Assembly (NCBI GenBank): GCA_963765555.1
Contig: CAVXWX010000002.1
Span: 248,001-312,000 of the forward strand
Source of the DNA: JL08 sp963765555
Lineage (GTDB): Bacteria; Pseudomonadota; Alphaproteobacteria; Rhodobacterales; Rhodobacteraceae
Direction: 5' to 3'
Length of the DNA: 64,000 bases
Shown here: piece by piece, positions 18,288 through 27,939 of the stretch
Layout of the letters: each line of letters starts with the position of its first letter
Numbering within the stretch: the stretch's first letter is position 1
The notes under the pieces: generated by a model
What the model saw: the letters and a program-made list of their open reading frames with translations, nothing else
Database searches by the model: none
Told to the model about the DNA's origin: nothing
Program-made: the position numbers and the translations under genes

Positions 18288-19766
18288 ATGAAAAAATTCA
18301 TCACGATGGCATCTGCGATTGCGCTGTCCGCAGGGTTTGCATCAGCAGAACCGACAGGCACATTCCGTCAAGCGCACGAACTGGGCTTTGGCGCGCAATC
18401 CAGCTTGGACCCGATTTCGAAGGGCCGTGTTTTCCAGATCACCGAAAAGATCATGAGCCGCCTTGTGCGCCCCGGTCTGGATGGCAAGCCCCAGGCCGAT
18501 CTGGCGACAAGCTGGGAAGCGAATGAAGACGCGACAGTCTGGACGTTCAAGCTGCGCGATGGTGTGACGTTCCACGACGGTTCCACATTCGAAGCGGCCG
18601 ATGTCGTTTATTCCTTGAACCGCGTGCTGGACCCCGACAGCGACAGCCCGGCCCGATCTGCCGTCAAGATGATCACCGAGGTCAAGGCGCTGGACGACAT
18701 GACGGTCCAGATTACGCTGGATACTCCTTTTGCCGACATGCCGTTGCAACTGATGGATTACCGTCTGCGGATGCTGAACGAAGGCTCTGGCGACACGATT
18801 GCAACGTCTGGTAATGGCACCGGTCCGTTCATGGTTGAAACCTTTGACGCCGAAGGCACCACGACCCTTGTTGCGAACCCCGATTATTGGGAAGGCGCAC
18901 CCGGCGTTGCCAAGATGGAAGTGATCGGCATCGCAGACGGGCAGGCCCGTCTGCAGGCGCTGTTAGGTGGTCAGATCGACATGGAACGCGGCATCACGGC
19001 GCAACAGCAGGTGATGTTGAAAGGGTCCGATAAATATTATGTACAGGTTATCCCGACAGGCAACTGGCGCGGTCTGGTGTTCCGCACGGATGTAGAGCCG
19101 TTCAGCGATGTCCGTGTCCGTCAGGCTGTCAGAATGGCAGCGGATCGCGAAGAGCTGGTCAACCTTGTGCTGGGCGGCGAGGGCATCGTTGCCTGTGACG
19201 CACCGGTCGAACCCAATGATCAGTATCGCGCCGATCTGAGCTGTCCTCAGGATATCGAAAAGGCCAAGGCGCTGCTGGCCGAGGCAGGGTATCCGGACGG
19301 CATCGATATTGATGTGCATGTCGCCACGCTGGAACCAACATGGCCAACGCTTGCCGTTGCCTATCAGGAACAGGCTGCCGCGGCGGGTATTCGCGTGAAC
19401 GTGGTGCAAGCCCCCACCGATGGATACTGGTCCGAGGTCTGGATGAAAAAGGACGTTGTCGCGACGCGCTGGAACGAACGCCCCGCAGATCAGGCCCTGC
19501 ACGAGATTTACCTTTCAACAGCCAAATGGAACGAAAGCTACTATAAGGACGAAAAGCTGGACGCCATGCTGGCCGAAGCGCGCCGCGAACTGGATTTCGA
19601 CAAGCGCAAGGCGATCTATGTGGCCGCCCAGGAATACCTGCATGAAACAGCAGGGACGCTGATCCCGTACACGGTGACCAGACTTGTCGGTGTGTCTTCG
19701 CGGGTGTCCAATCTGGACGAGGTCAAAAACGACGCCGTGCGCTGGCATATGATCACTGTGGACTAA
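18288..19766 (+). CDS. ABC transporter substrate-binding protein, peptide/nickel family (SBP family 5)
   Basis: This periplasmic protein captures a ligand, probably a peptide or similar small organic molecule, for the importer encoded downstream. The 492-residue product has a signal peptide (about residues 1-20, ending ASA) and the family-5 layout, including LRDGVTFHDGSTFEAADVVYS near residue 90. GGGAGG-type ribosome sequence (ATAGGGAGGA) precedes ATG 18288. A strong stem-loop at 19787-19820 follows the gene, which would keep its mRNA more abundant than the permease genes, a common arrangement. Confidence 0.92.
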   Translation: MKKFITMASAIALSAGFASAEPTGTFRQAHELGFGAQSSLDPISKGRVFQITEKIMSRLVRPGLDGKPQADLATSWEANEDATVWTFKLRDGVTFHDGSTFEAADVVYSLNRVLDPDSDSPARSAVKMITEVKALDDMTVQITLDTPFADMPLQLMDYRLRMLNEGSGDTIATSGNGTGPFMVETFDAEGTTTLVANPDYWEGAPGVAKMEVIGIADGQARLQALLGGQIDMERGITAQQQVMLKGSDKYYVQVIPTGNWRGLVFRTDVEPFSDVRVRQAVRMAADREELVNLVLGGEGIVACDAPVEPNDQYRADLSCPQDIEKAKALLAEAGYPDGIDIDVHVATLEPTWPTLAVAYQEQAAAAGIRVNVVQAPTDGYWSEVWMKKDVVATRWNERPADQALHEIYLSTAKWNESYYKDEKLDAMLAEARRELDFDKRKAIYVAAQEYLHETAGTLIPYTVTRLVGVSSRVSNLDEVKNDAVRWHMITVD

Positions 19767-19786
19767 ACTTACCCGAAGTCTGCTGC

Positions 19787-19820
19787 AAACAGGGGCAAAG
19801 TCTTTCACCTGCCCCTGTTT
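19787..19820 (+). terminator. Stem-loop after the substrate-binding protein gene
   Basis: An 11-base perfect stem (AAACAGGGGCA pairing with TGCCCCTGTTT) with a 12-base loop is followed by ATCAATTTTT. It lies between the binding-protein gene and the first permease gene. It is likely a partial terminator or a 3'-end stabiliser that lowers downstream expression. Confidence 0.7.
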
Positions 19821-19849
19821 ATCAATTTTTCTCGTCAGGATGAAAATCC

Positions 19850-20809
19850 ATGTTGCGCATGATACTTCGTCGGCTTTTCTTGGGGGCTGTTACAGTCGTC
19901 ATCGTGTCGATGATTATTTTCGCCGGGGTCGAGATGCTGCCGGGCGATGCCTGCACCGCCTTTCTGGAACGCGAAGCAAGCGGCAAATTGTTGGAAAACT
20001 GCCGCGCGGCCCAAGGCTTGAACGAGCCTGCCATCGTCCGCTATCTTGATTGGGCGGGCAATGCGATGCGGGGCGATTTGGGCGTTTCTGCCAACGGTGA
20101 AAAAAGCATCGCGGAACTTGTCGGCGACCGCATGGGAAATTCGTTGTTGCTGGCGGCCTGTTCACTTGCACTTGGTGTGCCGCTTGCGATTTTCCTTGGC
20201 GTTGTTACGGGTCTATGGCGTGACCGGCCTGTTGATCTGATCTTTTCCACGCTCGCAATTTTCGCGATGACAATCCCCGAATTTGTTTCGGCCACCGTGT
20301 TGATCCTTGTCTTTTCGGTCTGGCTTGGCTGGTTGCCGGGCATTGTGCTGACTTCGGCCAGCGCGCCCGCGTCAGAGTTCTTTCCAGAAATCATTTTGCC
20401 GGTTCTGGTTCTGACCATGGTGATGACGGCCCATATCCTGCGCATGGTGCGGTCTTCGGTGATCGAGGTCATGTCGGGCGATTACGTCCAGATGGCCACA
20501 CTGAAAGGCGTGCCCTACTGGCGGATCGTTTTCCGCCATGCGTTGCCCAACGCGCTATTGCCCGCAATCAACGTTGTGGCGCTTACAATCGCATGGTTGC
20601 TGGGCGGCGTTGTCGTGATCGAGGTGGTGTTCAATTACCCCGGTCTGGGGCGCATGATGATCGATGCAATCTCGGACCGTGATTTGCCGGTGGTGCAGGC
20701 CATCGCGCTGATTGTGGCAACGGTCTATGTTGGCGTGAACCTGTTTGCCGATATTCTGACAATGGTCGCGAACCCGCGTTTGCGGACCCTGCACATGAGG
20801 CGCGGATGA
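19850..20809 (+). CDS. ABC transporter permease (DppB-like)
   Basis: This 319-residue inner-membrane protein is one of two permeases of the peptide-type importer. It has an N-terminal helix, a periplasmic loop (about 30-95) and five further hydrophobic segments. The cytoplasmic EAA-like loop MATLKGVPYWRIVFRHALPN (about residues 218-237) contacts the ATPase. It is preceded by the attenuator stem-loop and overlaps the second permease gene by four bases. Confidence 0.92.
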   Translation: MLRMILRRLFLGAVTVVIVSMIIFAGVEMLPGDACTAFLEREASGKLLENCRAAQGLNEPAIVRYLDWAGNAMRGDLGVSANGEKSIAELVGDRMGNSLLLAACSLALGVPLAIFLGVVTGLWRDRPVDLIFSTLAIFAMTIPEFVSATVLILVFSVWLGWLPGIVLTSASAPASEFFPEIILPVLVLTMVMTAHILRMVRSSVIEVMSGDYVQMATLKGVPYWRIVFRHALPNALLPAINVVALTIAWLLGGVVVIEVVFNYPGLGRMMIDAISDRDLPVVQAIALIVATVYVGVNLFADILTMVANPRLRTLHMRRG

Positions 20810-21693
20810 CCGTAACAACAGCCCCCCCTCAGAACACCCGGATTTCGCGGATCGCGTCGGTTCTGCGTGATGTCGTATCGCGCCCTTCGGGTGCAATTGG
20901 CCTGTTTCTGGTGGTGTTTCATGTTGTTCTGGCGCTGATCAGCCCGTGGATTGCGCCCTATGATTACAAGGCGATGAATTCCGCCATGATGCTAACAGGG
21001 CCGGAACCCAGCCACTGGCTGGGCACCGATCATCTGGGCCGTGATGTGTTCAGCCGTGTCCTGCAGGGCGGGCGCGAAGCCCTGCTGGTCACAGGGATCG
21101 CCACCCCGATCGCCGTGGCCTGGGGTGGATTTGTCGGCATTCTTTTCGGTCTTGTCGGCGGGCGGTTGGACGAAATCTTTATGCGTGTGGTGGATGCGTT
21201 CCTGTCGCTGCCGTGGATACTGAAAATGCTGCTGCTGATCGTGACCTTTGGCACCGGCATCGAGGTGTTGATTCCCACCTTGGCCTTTTTCTACGGCATT
21301 CCCGTAATCCGTATCGCCCGCGCCGCAACGCATGATGTGGTGGCGCGCGATTTCGTATCGGCCGCGCGGGCGCGGGGGCATGGGCGCATGACCATCATCC
21401 GGCGCGAATTGCTGCCCAATGTTCTGGATACGCTGATGGTCGAAGGTGCGATGCGGTGGTCATGGATGCTGCTGGCGTTTTCGTCGCTGTCGTTTCTGGG
21501 CTTTGGCGTTTCGCCACCGACCCCGGATTGGGGGCTGATGATCGCCGATGCGCGCGGCTTTATGTCTTTTGCCCCTTGGGGTGTTCTGGGCCCTGTGATC
21601 GCGCTGTCATCCCTGATTATCGGGATCAACCTGACAGCCGACGCCTTGGCCAAGACGCTGGGCATTGATCGGGCGCAAAAGGCACCGGTATGA
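20806..21693 (+). CDS. ABC transporter permease (DppC-like)
   Basis: This is the partner permease, 295 residues with an N-terminal helix (about 28-48) and a five-helix transport domain. The family motif WLGTDHLGRDVFSR occurs near residue 70 and the EAA-like loop AARARGHGRMTIIRRELLPN near residue 187. It overlaps the upstream permease and the downstream ATPase gene by four bases each, so the three are translated as a unit. Confidence 0.92.
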   Translation: MTVTTAPPQNTRISRIASVLRDVVSRPSGAIGLFLVVFHVVLALISPWIAPYDYKAMNSAMMLTGPEPSHWLGTDHLGRDVFSRVLQGGREALLVTGIATPIAVAWGGFVGILFGLVGGRLDEIFMRVVDAFLSLPWILKMLLLIVTFGTGIEVLIPTLAFFYGIPVIRIARAATHDVVARDFVSAARARGHGRMTIIRRELLPNVLDTLMVEGAMRWSWMLLAFSSLSFLGFGVSPPTPDWGLMIADARGFMSFAPWGVLGPVIALSSLIIGINLTADALAKTLGIDRAQKAPV

Positions 21694-23750
21694 AAGACAC
21701 AACGATGTCATCCCCTCTGATCGATCTGCGCAATGTCTCGATCGGGTTTACCGGAAAATCGGGCGCAACCCTGCCTGTCTTGCGCAACATTGATCTGACG
21801 GTCGGCGCGGGCGAAAGCATCGGCATTGTCGGAGAAAGCGGGTCGGGTAAATCCACCGTGGCGCTGGCTGCGATGGGATATCTGAAACGCGGGCTGCGCC
21901 TGCTTGACGGATCGGCATCATTTCAGGGGCAGAACATGTTTGCCCAGTCGCGCAAAGAGCTTGAGAAAATCAGGGGCGGCCAGCTTGCCCTGATCCCGCA
22001 AAACTCGGGGCAATCTCTGACCCCGACACTCAGGATCGGTGCGCAATTGACCGAGGCGCTTCGCCTGCATTCGAGCGTGTCCGAGGCAGAGCATATCGCG
22101 AAGGCGACAGAACTACTTGGGCAGGTGCGCCTGCCGGACCCGACCGCGATCCTGTCGCGGTTTCCCCACGAACTCTCTGGCGGGCAACAGCAACGGGTCG
22201 CCATTGCGATGGCACTGGCGGGTGAACCGCATGCCTTGCTGCTGGATGAACCAACCACCGGTCTGGATGTGACAACGCAGGCCCACATCCTTGAATTGTT
22301 GCGCGATATTGCGCGCGATCGGGGTATGGCGATGGTTTACGTCAGCCACGATCTGGGGGCCATCGCGCGGGTCTGTGACCGCGTCGTGGTGATGTACGCG
22401 GGCGAAGTTGTGCTGGAAGGCAGCACGCGTCAGGTTCTGAAAGCACCGGTGCACCCTTATGCACGCGGGTTGTTGGCCTCGATCCCCAAACTGAGCGATC
22501 CGCGCCTGCCTGTCGCGCTGGATGGCAGGCCGCCTGCTCCGGGCGGGGCGGGCGCAGGTTGCGCATTTGTGGACCGCTGCGCACTGGCGCAAGACAAATG
22601 CCGCAGCGCAAGGCCGCCGCTGGAAGCGTTGCCTTCGGGCGAAGCGGTGCGCTGTTTCTTTCATCAGGATGCGGCAAAGCTTTCGCTTGAGGGCAGTGGT
22701 GCCATTCCGGTCAAGATCGATCCGGCGGCGGAACCGGCATTGCACCTGAACGATCTTTCGATCAGCTATGCCACTCCGGGTCTGTTCGACAAATTGCTGG
22801 GGCGTGACAGCGTTGGGGTGCGCACCGTTGACGATGTTGAAATCAGCGTGGCCAAGGGCGAGACTTTGGGTCTGGTCGGCGAAAGCGGCTCGGGCAAATC
22901 GACAATCCTCAAGGCCGTGGCCGGGCTGTTGTCACCGGCGGGGGGCAAGATCACCATCGAAGGTGGCGAAGCTTTGGCAACTGAGGTCGAAAACCGCAGC
23001 GCGGATCATTTGCGCAAGGTGCAGCTGATTTTTCAGAACCCGGATGACAGTTTGAACCCGCGTCACACAATTGCAGAGCTTCTGGAGCAACCGCTGATGC
23101 TCTACTTTGGGCTGACGGGCGATGCACTTTATCAGCGCAGTGCACAAATCCTTGATCGCGTACGTCTGGGCGCGCACTACCTTGACCGGTTGCCCAGCCA
23201 GTTGTCCGGGGGCGAAAAGCAACGTGTGGCCATCGCCCGCGCCTTTGCCGCAGACCCCGAAGTGGTGCTGTGTGACGAAGTCACTTCTGCCCTAGATGTG
23301 TCCGTGCAGGCGGCCGTGCTGGATTTGCTGAACGAGCTTAAAGCCACCCAAGGCACCACCTATATTTTCGTCAGCCATGATCTGGCGGTTGTGCGCGCCC
23401 TGTCGGATCGTGTGGCGGTTCTGTATCAGGGGCGCGTCTGTGAAATCGGTCCATCCGCCGATGTTTATGCGACCCCGTCACATCCTTATACCGAAGTCCT
23501 GCTGGGCGCTGTGCTGGAACCGGACCCTGATACCGCCCCGACGCTCAGCGCCGATGACGTGGTCGAGCTTTCGCCACCGGCGCAGGGGTGTCCGTTTCAA
23601 CGGCGCTGCCCGCGCAAGATCGGCGCTGTCTGCGATACCGAAACGCCACCATGGCAGCAGGGGACAGTGGGCCATCAAATTCGCTGCCACCACCCTGTCC
23701 AAGACCTTGCCGCCGCGCAGCAGGCGGCCAAGGCGGATGCATCGGCATGA
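21690..23750 (+). CDS. Fused dual ABC ATPase (DppD-DppF type)
   Basis: The 686-residue protein carries two complete ATP-binding cassettes, replacing the separate DppD and DppF subunits. The first cassette has Walker A GESGSGKST (about 48-56) and signature LSGGQQQR; the second has GESGSGKST (about 397) and LSGGEKQR. Each half ends with the Cys-containing oligopeptide-transporter C-terminal segment (GCAFVDRC and GCPFQRRC). It powers import through the two upstream permeases. It overlaps the next gene by four bases, so the dehydrogenase downstream belongs to the same operon. Confidence 0.93.
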   Translation: MKDTTMSSPLIDLRNVSIGFTGKSGATLPVLRNIDLTVGAGESIGIVGESGSGKSTVALAAMGYLKRGLRLLDGSASFQGQNMFAQSRKELEKIRGGQLALIPQNSGQSLTPTLRIGAQLTEALRLHSSVSEAEHIAKATELLGQVRLPDPTAILSRFPHELSGGQQQRVAIAMALAGEPHALLLDEPTTGLDVTTQAHILELLRDIARDRGMAMVYVSHDLGAIARVCDRVVVMYAGEVVLEGSTRQVLKAPVHPYARGLLASIPKLSDPRLPVALDGRPPAPGGAGAGCAFVDRCALAQDKCRSARPPLEALPSGEAVRCFFHQDAAKLSLEGSGAIPVKIDPAAEPALHLNDLSISYATPGLFDKLLGRDSVGVRTVDDVEISVAKGETLGLVGESGSGKSTILKAVAGLLSPAGGKITIEGGEALATEVENRSADHLRKVQLIFQNPDDSLNPRHTIAELLEQPLMLYFGLTGDALYQRSAQILDRVRLGAHYLDRLPSQLSGGEKQRVAIARAFAADPEVVLCDEVTSALDVSVQAAVLDLLNELKATQGTTYIFVSHDLAVVRALSDRVAVLYQGRVCEIGPSADVYATPSHPYTEVLLGAVLEPDPDTAPTLSADDVVELSPPAQGCPFQRRCPRKIGAVCDTETPPWQQGTVGHQIRCHHPVQDLAAAQQAAKADASA

Positions 23751-24763
23751 CCAAACTGCATCTGGCAGAGCCGCGCGTGGCTGTGCCCGTTGAAACGGCC
23801 CGTGCAACCGGCTGCAAGCTATTGGAAACGGCGGGCTGTCCGCCACTGGCGGCCCGACAGATCGTGGATCACTTGATCGATGCAGAGCAATGTGGCGTGG
23901 AATCTCATGGTGTGATGCGGGTTCTGCAATACGCGGGCGAGATGGAACGGGGTTATCTTGATCCTTCGGCCGTTCCCCGGATCACCTCGGCCAAGCCGAA
24001 TGTGATTCACGTCGATGGTGGGGGCGGCATCGGGATACGGGCGCTGGACGCAGCGACGCAGGCGGGTATCAGCGCCGCACGCAAAAACGCGGTTGTCGCA
24101 ATCGCCGTGCGCAACACAGGCCATACCGGACGGTTGGGTGCTTTTGCCGAACAGGCGGCGCTGGCGCATTGCCTTTTCATTGCTTGTGGCGGTGGTGCGC
24201 GCGACCGCTGGCGTATGGTTGCGCCCTTTGGCGGGGCAAGGGCGGTTTTACCGACCAATCCTTGGTGTCTGGGTATTCCGGGCGGTGAGCAGGGGCCTGT
24301 CGTTCTGGATTGTGCGACAGGGCAGATTGCGGGGGGCTGGATTTACGCGGCCCATCGCGCGGGTGCGACCCTGCCGGAAGGTGCCATTGTGGATCGCAAC
24401 GGCCAACCGACAACCAATCCGGCAGATTATTTTGACGGCGGGGCCATCCTGCCCAAAGGCGGTGTTCTGGGGTACGGCCTTGCCACAATGGCAGAGTTGA
24501 TATGCGATGCGATGCTGGGGCCTGCAAAAGTCGAATGTAACACCTTCATCCTGATGGTGGACACCGCGCAGTTTCGCGAGGCGGGCCCCCTGCAACAGGC
24601 CGCCGAAGACATTCTGGGCGAATTGCGCGCCTGTCCGCCGGCCGCCGGGTATGAGAGGGTGGAAATCTGTGGTGAACGCGAACAGGCGCGGCGCCGGATG
24701 CAGCGCGATTTGCATCTGCCCGCCAGAACGTGGGAGGCAATCAGGGCGGCGGTCCCTGATTAG
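23747..24763 (+). CDS. Ldh_2-type malate/L-lactate/ureidoglycolate dehydrogenase family protein
   Basis: Ldh_2 enzymes oxidise 2-hydroxy acids or reduce cyclic imino acids with NAD(P). The protein has 338 residues from ATG 23747, which overlaps the ATPase stop (ATGA); the frame continues upstream only as a shadow inside that gene. Family features are CGVESHGVMRV near residue 45, AVRNTGHTGRLG near residue 120 and the LDCATG segment near 186. Being coupled to the importer, it probably acts on the imported compound or its breakdown product. Its stop overlaps that of the convergent dmdA-like gene by four bases. Confidence 0.87.
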   Translation: MTKLHLAEPRVAVPVETARATGCKLLETAGCPPLAARQIVDHLIDAEQCGVESHGVMRVLQYAGEMERGYLDPSAVPRITSAKPNVIHVDGGGGIGIRALDAATQAGISAARKNAVVAIAVRNTGHTGRLGAFAEQAALAHCLFIACGGGARDRWRMVAPFGGARAVLPTNPWCLGIPGGEQGPVVLDCATGQIAGGWIYAAHRAGATLPEGAIVDRNGQPTTNPADYFDGGAILPKGGVLGYGLATMAELICDAMLGPAKVECNTFILMVDTAQFREAGPLQQAAEDILGELRACPPAAGYERVEICGEREQARRRMQRDLHLPARTWEAIRAAVPD

Positions 24764-25871
24764 GCAAAGGGCAGCGCGGAGACCTCTCCGGAGCGGATCA
24801 TGCCATCCTGAGACTTGACCGTTACGGCCTGACCGGCATCCCAATATCCGCGATCAATCATCGATTGCCCCACATTGCGTTTCAACCGTGGCGACCAGAT
24901 TGCCGATGTGACCTGTCCGACCTGCCTGTCACCCGCTATGACGGGCCATGGTTTGGAACAGGTGGGGCAGGGGCCACCATCAAACGCCACCCCGCGTATT
25001 TCGCGCGTCACACCTTGGCGCGCGATCTGTTGCAACGCGTCGCGCCCGATATAATCTATCGATCCATCCACCACGCAGAATTTGCCGTGGCCGATTTCAA
25101 ACGGATTATTTTCGCGCGTCATTTCATTCCCGTAAGAAAACAACCCGCCTTCGATCCGTTCGATCAGATTGGGGCATCCCGGAGTGATGTCAAACGCTTG
25201 ACCGGCCTCCCAGATCATATCCCAAAGGGCAGACCCCAAATGCCCCCCGTCCAGATAAATCTCGAACCCGCCTTGGCGCGAGTATCCGGAACGCGCGATC
25301 AATTGCCGGGTTCCCAGCACGTCGATCCAGCCATATTTGAAAAACCCGATATCGCGGATGTGTTCGCCAAAAATGCGGGCGATCAGGTTCTCGGCCTTTG
25401 GGCCCTGCACGGCCAAGGGCGACACGTCCGGTTCACAGATGTCGACATCCCAGCCACGCCCAAGGGCAAGGCCCATCGCATAAAGCAGCACGTCACTGTC
25501 CGCGATCGAAAGCCAGAACCGGTCTTCGGCGAGTTTCAGCATCACGGGGTCGTTGATCAGCCCGCCCTTTGCATCAATGATGGGAATGTAAAAGCAATCG
25601 CCGACCCGTGCCTTGGCGATATTGCGCGGTGTCATCCACTGCACAAGCGCAGCCGCATCCGGCCCTGCAATCTGGACCTGACGCTGGCAGGATACATCCC
25701 AGATCTGGACATGTTCGCGCAGGTGCCAATAATCGTCTTCCACCGAAGCGCTGAAACGACTTTTGGTAACAGCATGTGATTGACCACGGAGAAACCGCGC
25801 ACGCCGGCTTGTTCGACGCGGTCGGTATAGGGCGTGCGGCGGATGCGCCGCGACATATTCAAACCATCCAT
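24760..25871 (-). pseudogene. DmdA/GcvT-family methyltransferase, frameshifted
   Basis: The protein resembles DMSP demethylase DmdA and glycine-cleavage T protein, which move a methyl or methylene group to tetrahydrofolate. The first about 40 residues (from ATG 25871, with RRIRRTPYTDRVEQAGVRGF and NHMLLPKVV) lie in one frame. The rest (VEDDYWHLREHVQIWDV to the C terminus) lies in another. One base seems to be missing near 25740-25755. The Arg-rich N-terminal part and PDVSPLAVQGPKA look more DmdA-like than GcvT-like. The ATG overlaps the stop of the transthyretin-like gene by one base. It is the last gene of a four-gene minus-strand operon. An assembly error is as likely as decay. Confidence 0.8.
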
Positions 25872-26206
25872 CAGGAAGAGCACCACATTGAATATGAATT
25901 GGGGTTCACGATAACCGGCATATGATATTTGCCTTGCGGATCGGCCATGGCAAAGCGCAGGGCAATCTGGGTCACGGTTGCGGGTACGTTGCGCGCCGCC
26001 CAATAGGCGGCAGTGTCAAACACCAGTTCATACATCGCGGCAGGGTCAATATCGCCGTCTGGGATGGCGTGCGACAGGCGACCGCCTTCATCCATTTGGG
26101 ATCTGAACAGGACTGCACCGGTGCCAAGGTTTGTCAGTGTGACTGTGATACCGCCCGCATGGGTGCCATCGGTGCCATTCAGCGTATGGGATGTCAGCGT
26201 TGCCAT
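25871..26206 (-). CDS. Transthyretin-like / 5-hydroxyisourate hydrolase family protein with altered C terminus
   Basis: HIU hydrolase opens 5-hydroxyisourate in urate breakdown. This 111-residue protein has the family start LTSHTLNG (His7), the GRLSH segment (Arg43) and KYHMPVIVNP (His95), matching three known active-site positions. The family's closing Tyr-Arg-Gly-Ser is replaced by Trp-Cys-Ser-Ser, so normal activity is doubtful. It starts in a TAATG overlap with the ThDP enzyme gene and ends in a TGATG overlap with the dmdA-like gene. No other purine genes are nearby. It may be a repurposed transthyretin-like hydrolase. Confidence 0.8.
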   Translation of the reverse strand: MATLTSHTLNGTDGTHAGGITVTLTNLGTGAVLFRSQMDEGGRLSHAIPDGDIDPAAMYELVFDTAAYWAARNVPATVTQIALRFAMADPQGKYHMPVIVNPNSYSMWCSS

Positions 26207-27924
26207 TATTCAATCGAAGCCTTATCGCGTTTGTCGGATGTTGCCGCCACAATCGGGCTGATCACGCCGCGGCATTTGACGTTGACGATGGCAACCTTGC
26301 CGCTGGCCATGGCCCGTTGCAACGCCGGAGCCAGTTCTGCGCGCGTTTCCACCAATTCGCCATGCCCGCCCAAGCCTTCGCACATCGTATGGAACGGAAT
26401 GTCGCGAAAATCGGTGGCAAAGTGTTTGCCGTTTGCAAACAGGCGTTCCTGCTGCTGGCTGATACAGTCCAGCCCGCCGTTGTTGTCGATGACAATGGTG
26501 ATCGGCAGGTTGTCCTGAAACGCGGATTCAATGGACAGACCGCCAGACAGAAAGGCCCCATCACCCGAGATCACCACAACATTGCGGTCCGGATGCAACG
26601 CCTTGGCCGATACGCCAAAGGACACACCAACCCCAAGCAGGGAATAGTTGCCCGGATGCATGATCCCGCCCAGTTTCTGCCCGCGCCATCCGGCCATATT
26701 TACCGCAATCTCTGACCAGAAATGCGTGTTGCCGCCATCAAAAACCAGCCAGTCACTGTCGCCCATCTGCTGCTGCACATCCAGCGACAGTTGCAGCGGG
26801 TGCATTTTGCCGGGCTTGGCGGTTTCGGCTTCTATATGTGCGTACCATTCATCGACCCACGCAGCGCGCCGCGCCCGTTGCAGATCAAACCATTCGGGCC
26901 ATGTCTTGCCCACACCGACCAACGCGTCCAGAAAAGCGCCGGGATCAGACAACAACACCTCGTCGGCGGCCTGATTGTATTCCAGTTCCTCGTGGCTGCC
27001 ATTGATGCAGACCAGCGTTTGATCCCTTGTAAAGAACGGTGGATTGCCAAAGTTCATCTGGTTGTCCAGCCGCCCCCCGATCATCAGCACCAGATCGGCC
27101 TCGTGGATGGCGGGTTTGGACGGGTGGTATTGGTGGAAATCGGCCAGCCCCATATAGGCCTCGCATTCTTCGCCCAAAAGTTTGGAATGATAGGGCACGT
27201 TAAAAATGGGCAGGCGCAGGGCTTTGCCAACCTGTTCAAGCTTGCCTTCGGACCGTGACCACCACACGCCATGGCCACCGATGATGACGGGGCGTTCGGC
27301 GCGCCTGACCTGATCAAGGATCACCTTCAGCGCAGCGGGGTCGGGCCATGCGCGCGCAACGGGGCGGTCGGTGCGGTCAAAGGGGCGCTCTTCCAATCCG
27401 GCGTCGGGGGCGAAAGACGAAAACATGATATCGACAGGCAGAGAGATATGGACCGGTCCGGGATAGCCGGTTGTGGCGGCCACCCAAGCACGGTTTACAA
27501 ATTCGCTGATCCGTTCCCCGTCGGTGATCTGAACCGAATATTTGACCAGAGGGGCCGCAATAGCGACATCGTCGATTTCCTTGAAGCCGCCCGCGCCCTG
27601 ACGCTTGAGCGTTGAGGAACCTGTCACGAAAATCACAGGGCTGCGTTCGCCACCTGCCTCCAGCATGGCAGGCACGGCGTTGGCAAAGCCTTCGGGGCCC
27701 ACAAGGCAAACCACAGGTTTGCGCGTGATGCGCGCGTGCCCGTCGGCCAAGTGCCCTGCGATCTGTTCATGCGGTGTGTTGATGACAGGCATCTGGCATT
27801 CCATGAACCCTTCCAGTGCCGGATTGCAGAACCCTCCGGCCAGCGTGAACACATGCTCTACGCCCTTTTCCTTCAGGGCGCGGGCCAGCAAGGCACCGCC
27901 TCGGATCGTCTTGGGATGTGTCAT
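26206..27924 (-). CDS. Thiamine diphosphate-dependent enzyme (acetolactate synthase-like)
   Basis: The 572-residue protein has the three-domain layout of the POX/ALS family. Glu53 in HEQIAGHLADGHAR is the cofactor-activating glutamate, and the ThDP motif begins GDGAFLSGG near residue 455 and ends in DNNGG. The middle domain is present, so FAD or another nucleotide could bind. Such enzymes decarboxylate 2-oxo acids or join aldehydes. Downstream of a 2-hydroxyacid dehydrogenase, it could act on the 2-oxo acid produced there. It is 15 bases after that gene and overlaps the transthyretin-like gene. The true substrate is not evident. Confidence 0.85.
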   Translation of the reverse strand: MTHPKTIRGGALLARALKEKGVEHVFTLAGGFCNPALEGFMECQMPVINTPHEQIAGHLADGHARITRKPVVCLVGPEGFANAVPAMLEAGGERSPVIFVTGSSTLKRQGAGGFKEIDDVAIAAPLVKYSVQITDGERISEFVNRAWVAATTGYPGPVHISLPVDIMFSSFAPDAGLEERPFDRTDRPVARAWPDPAALKVILDQVRRAERPVIIGGHGVWWSRSEGKLEQVGKALRLPIFNVPYHSKLLGEECEAYMGLADFHQYHPSKPAIHEADLVLMIGGRLDNQMNFGNPPFFTRDQTLVCINGSHEELEYNQAADEVLLSDPGAFLDALVGVGKTWPEWFDLQRARRAAWVDEWYAHIEAETAKPGKMHPLQLSLDVQQQMGDSDWLVFDGGNTHFWSEIAVNMAGWRGQKLGGIMHPGNYSLLGVGVSFGVSAKALHPDRNVVVISGDGAFLSGGLSIESAFQDNLPITIVIDNNGGLDCISQQQERLFANGKHFATDFRDIPFHTMCEGLGGHGELVETRAELAPALQRAMASGKVAIVNVKCRGVISPIVAATSDKRDKASIE

Positions 27925-27939
27925 TGGGGTTTTCTTACC

